Origin: Gemmobacter nectariphilus DSM 15620
GTDB taxonomy: Bacteria > Pseudomonadota > Alphaproteobacteria > Rhodobacterales > Rhodobacteraceae
Length of the DNA: 64,000 nucleotides
Reading direction: 5' to 3'
Assembly: GCF_000429765.1 (NCBI RefSeq)
Contig: NZ_AUCM01000003.1
Coordinates: 413,117-477,116, forward strand
Positions 63,562-64,000 of this stretch are shown here, piece by piece. Numbering within the stretch: the stretch's first letter is position 1; each line of letters starts with the position of its first letter. The position numbers were made by a program, and so were the translations under genes. Under the pieces are notes generated by a model. The model ran no database searches. It was not told the origin of the DNA and worked only from the letters and a program-made list of their open reading frames with translations.

Positions 63562-63612
63562 AACAGTTCCCCGTTGAGGGCCTGGCCGGTCGAGGTCGTC
63601 GGATACGGTCAT

Positions 63613-63947
63613 GCGGCCCCTCCTTCTGGGCGGGCAATTAACGGAAAGGTCGGGGGTTGTCACTAGGCCATCGTCGTTCGGCAGGCTTTTGCATATGCAG
63701 AACGAACCAAACTGGCCGCAACGCTGGGGATTTTCCCGCAACCTGAAACAATCCCTGCAAGACAAGCAATTCTCTGGCAGAAGTTTCCCCATGGCCCCCG
63801 CAGGCCCCAAGGCGCGCGCCCCGCCCGTCCCGATGCCGCCGCGCGGCGCAGATTCGCACCCGGCACGGCGCAAGGCGGCGCGGGGTGCTTGCCAAAACAG
63901 CCCCGCACCGCTACCCCGATACCGCCAGCCTGCGACAGGAGAGCCGA
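63613..63947. other. 335-base intergenic gap upstream of dksA and the MoxR-type gene
   Basis: No gene is visible. It carries a 10-bp palindrome TGCATATGCA at 63690-63699, a minus-strand GTGACA/TTAATT promoter-like pair for dksA, and the promoter region for the next gene on the plus strand. Confidence 0.4.
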
Positions 63948-64000
63948 ATGACGCTTCGTTTCCAGGGAACCGACAGCTATGTCGCGACCGACGATCTGAC
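63948..64000 (+). CDS. MoxR-type AAA+ ATPase, start only
   Basis: The first 17 codons before the right edge read MTLRFQGTDSYVATDDL, the conserved start of MoxR/CoxD-type ATPases. AGGAG lies seven bases upstream of the ATG. The Walker motifs are beyond the edge, so the call rests on this short match. Confidence 0.55.
   Translation, partial: MTLRFQGTDSYVATDDL

Overview
This window is high-GC (roughly two thirds G+C) chromosomal DNA from an alphaproteobacterium. The gene set points to the family Rhodobacteraceae (Paracoccus/Rhodobacter-like): a DksA with a single zinc-finger cysteine, an FYDLN-acid (TIGR02300) protein, Usg next to gyrA, a PA0069-type radical SAM protein, a HemB with the zinc cysteines replaced, and LexA boxes of the form GTTC-N7-GTTC. 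Most of the window is ordinary, densely packed core chromosome.

Layout. 1-6140: cytochrome c (cut by the left edge), small membrane protein, hpt, a RatA/COQ10-like protein, rnd, a short MTHFR-family protein, rlmE and a Ppx/GppA phosphatase. 6394-8888: purM-purN and a beta-lactamase-fold hydrolase. 9070-13142: amidase, SulP transporter, DUF3108 protein. 13283-17806: meaB with a PLP trans-sulfuration enzyme, a soluble PhoR-like kinase, and a solitary ruvB with a LexA box. 18059-19866: GntR regulator, YgjP-type peptidase, TIGR02300 protein. 19979-23769: tRNA-Ala followed by a decayed mobile island that ends at dusA. 23770-31463: dusA, a DUF3445 protein, mfd, a membrane protein, hemB and a SYLF lipoprotein. 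31737-40870: usg, gyrA, an aspartic protease, an SOS-box radical SAM protein, mrcA and prfB. 41136-45789: DUF2189 protein, a bactofilin/M23 pair, a ferritin-like protein and ppk2. 46088-50704: a LuxR/alpha-beta-hydrolase fusion regulator, a GST and parE. 50877-58535: TfoX domain, MBL protein, a LysR/DUF4260 pair, uvrD (LexA box), a GMC oxidoreductase and dsbB. 58760-64000: tRNA-Leu, tRNA-Thr, an iron-type ABC permease, a sulfotransferase-like protein, an FAD monooxygenase, dksA and the start of a MoxR-type ATPase.

Cross-cutting themes. Three repair-related or repair-suspected genes (ruvB, the radical SAM gene, uvrD) each carry a perfect GTTC-N7-GTTC box, so part of this window is probably an SOS regulon. 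A dispersed intergenic element, a GC hairpin joined to a GAGG-TATTT core, occurs about ten times, nearly always just beyond a stop codon. A remnant tyrosine integrase reads away from the 5' end of dusA, the known integration site of a class of mobile elements. The intervening DNA holds frame-broken genes, multi-zinc-ribbon fragments and an IS3-family remnant.

The most novel-looking single gene is the LuxR-type regulator fused to an alpha/beta-hydrolase fold that appears to have lost its nucleophile and histidine, which suggests a ligand-sensing one-component regulator. No CRISPR array, rRNA operon or intact phage was seen.
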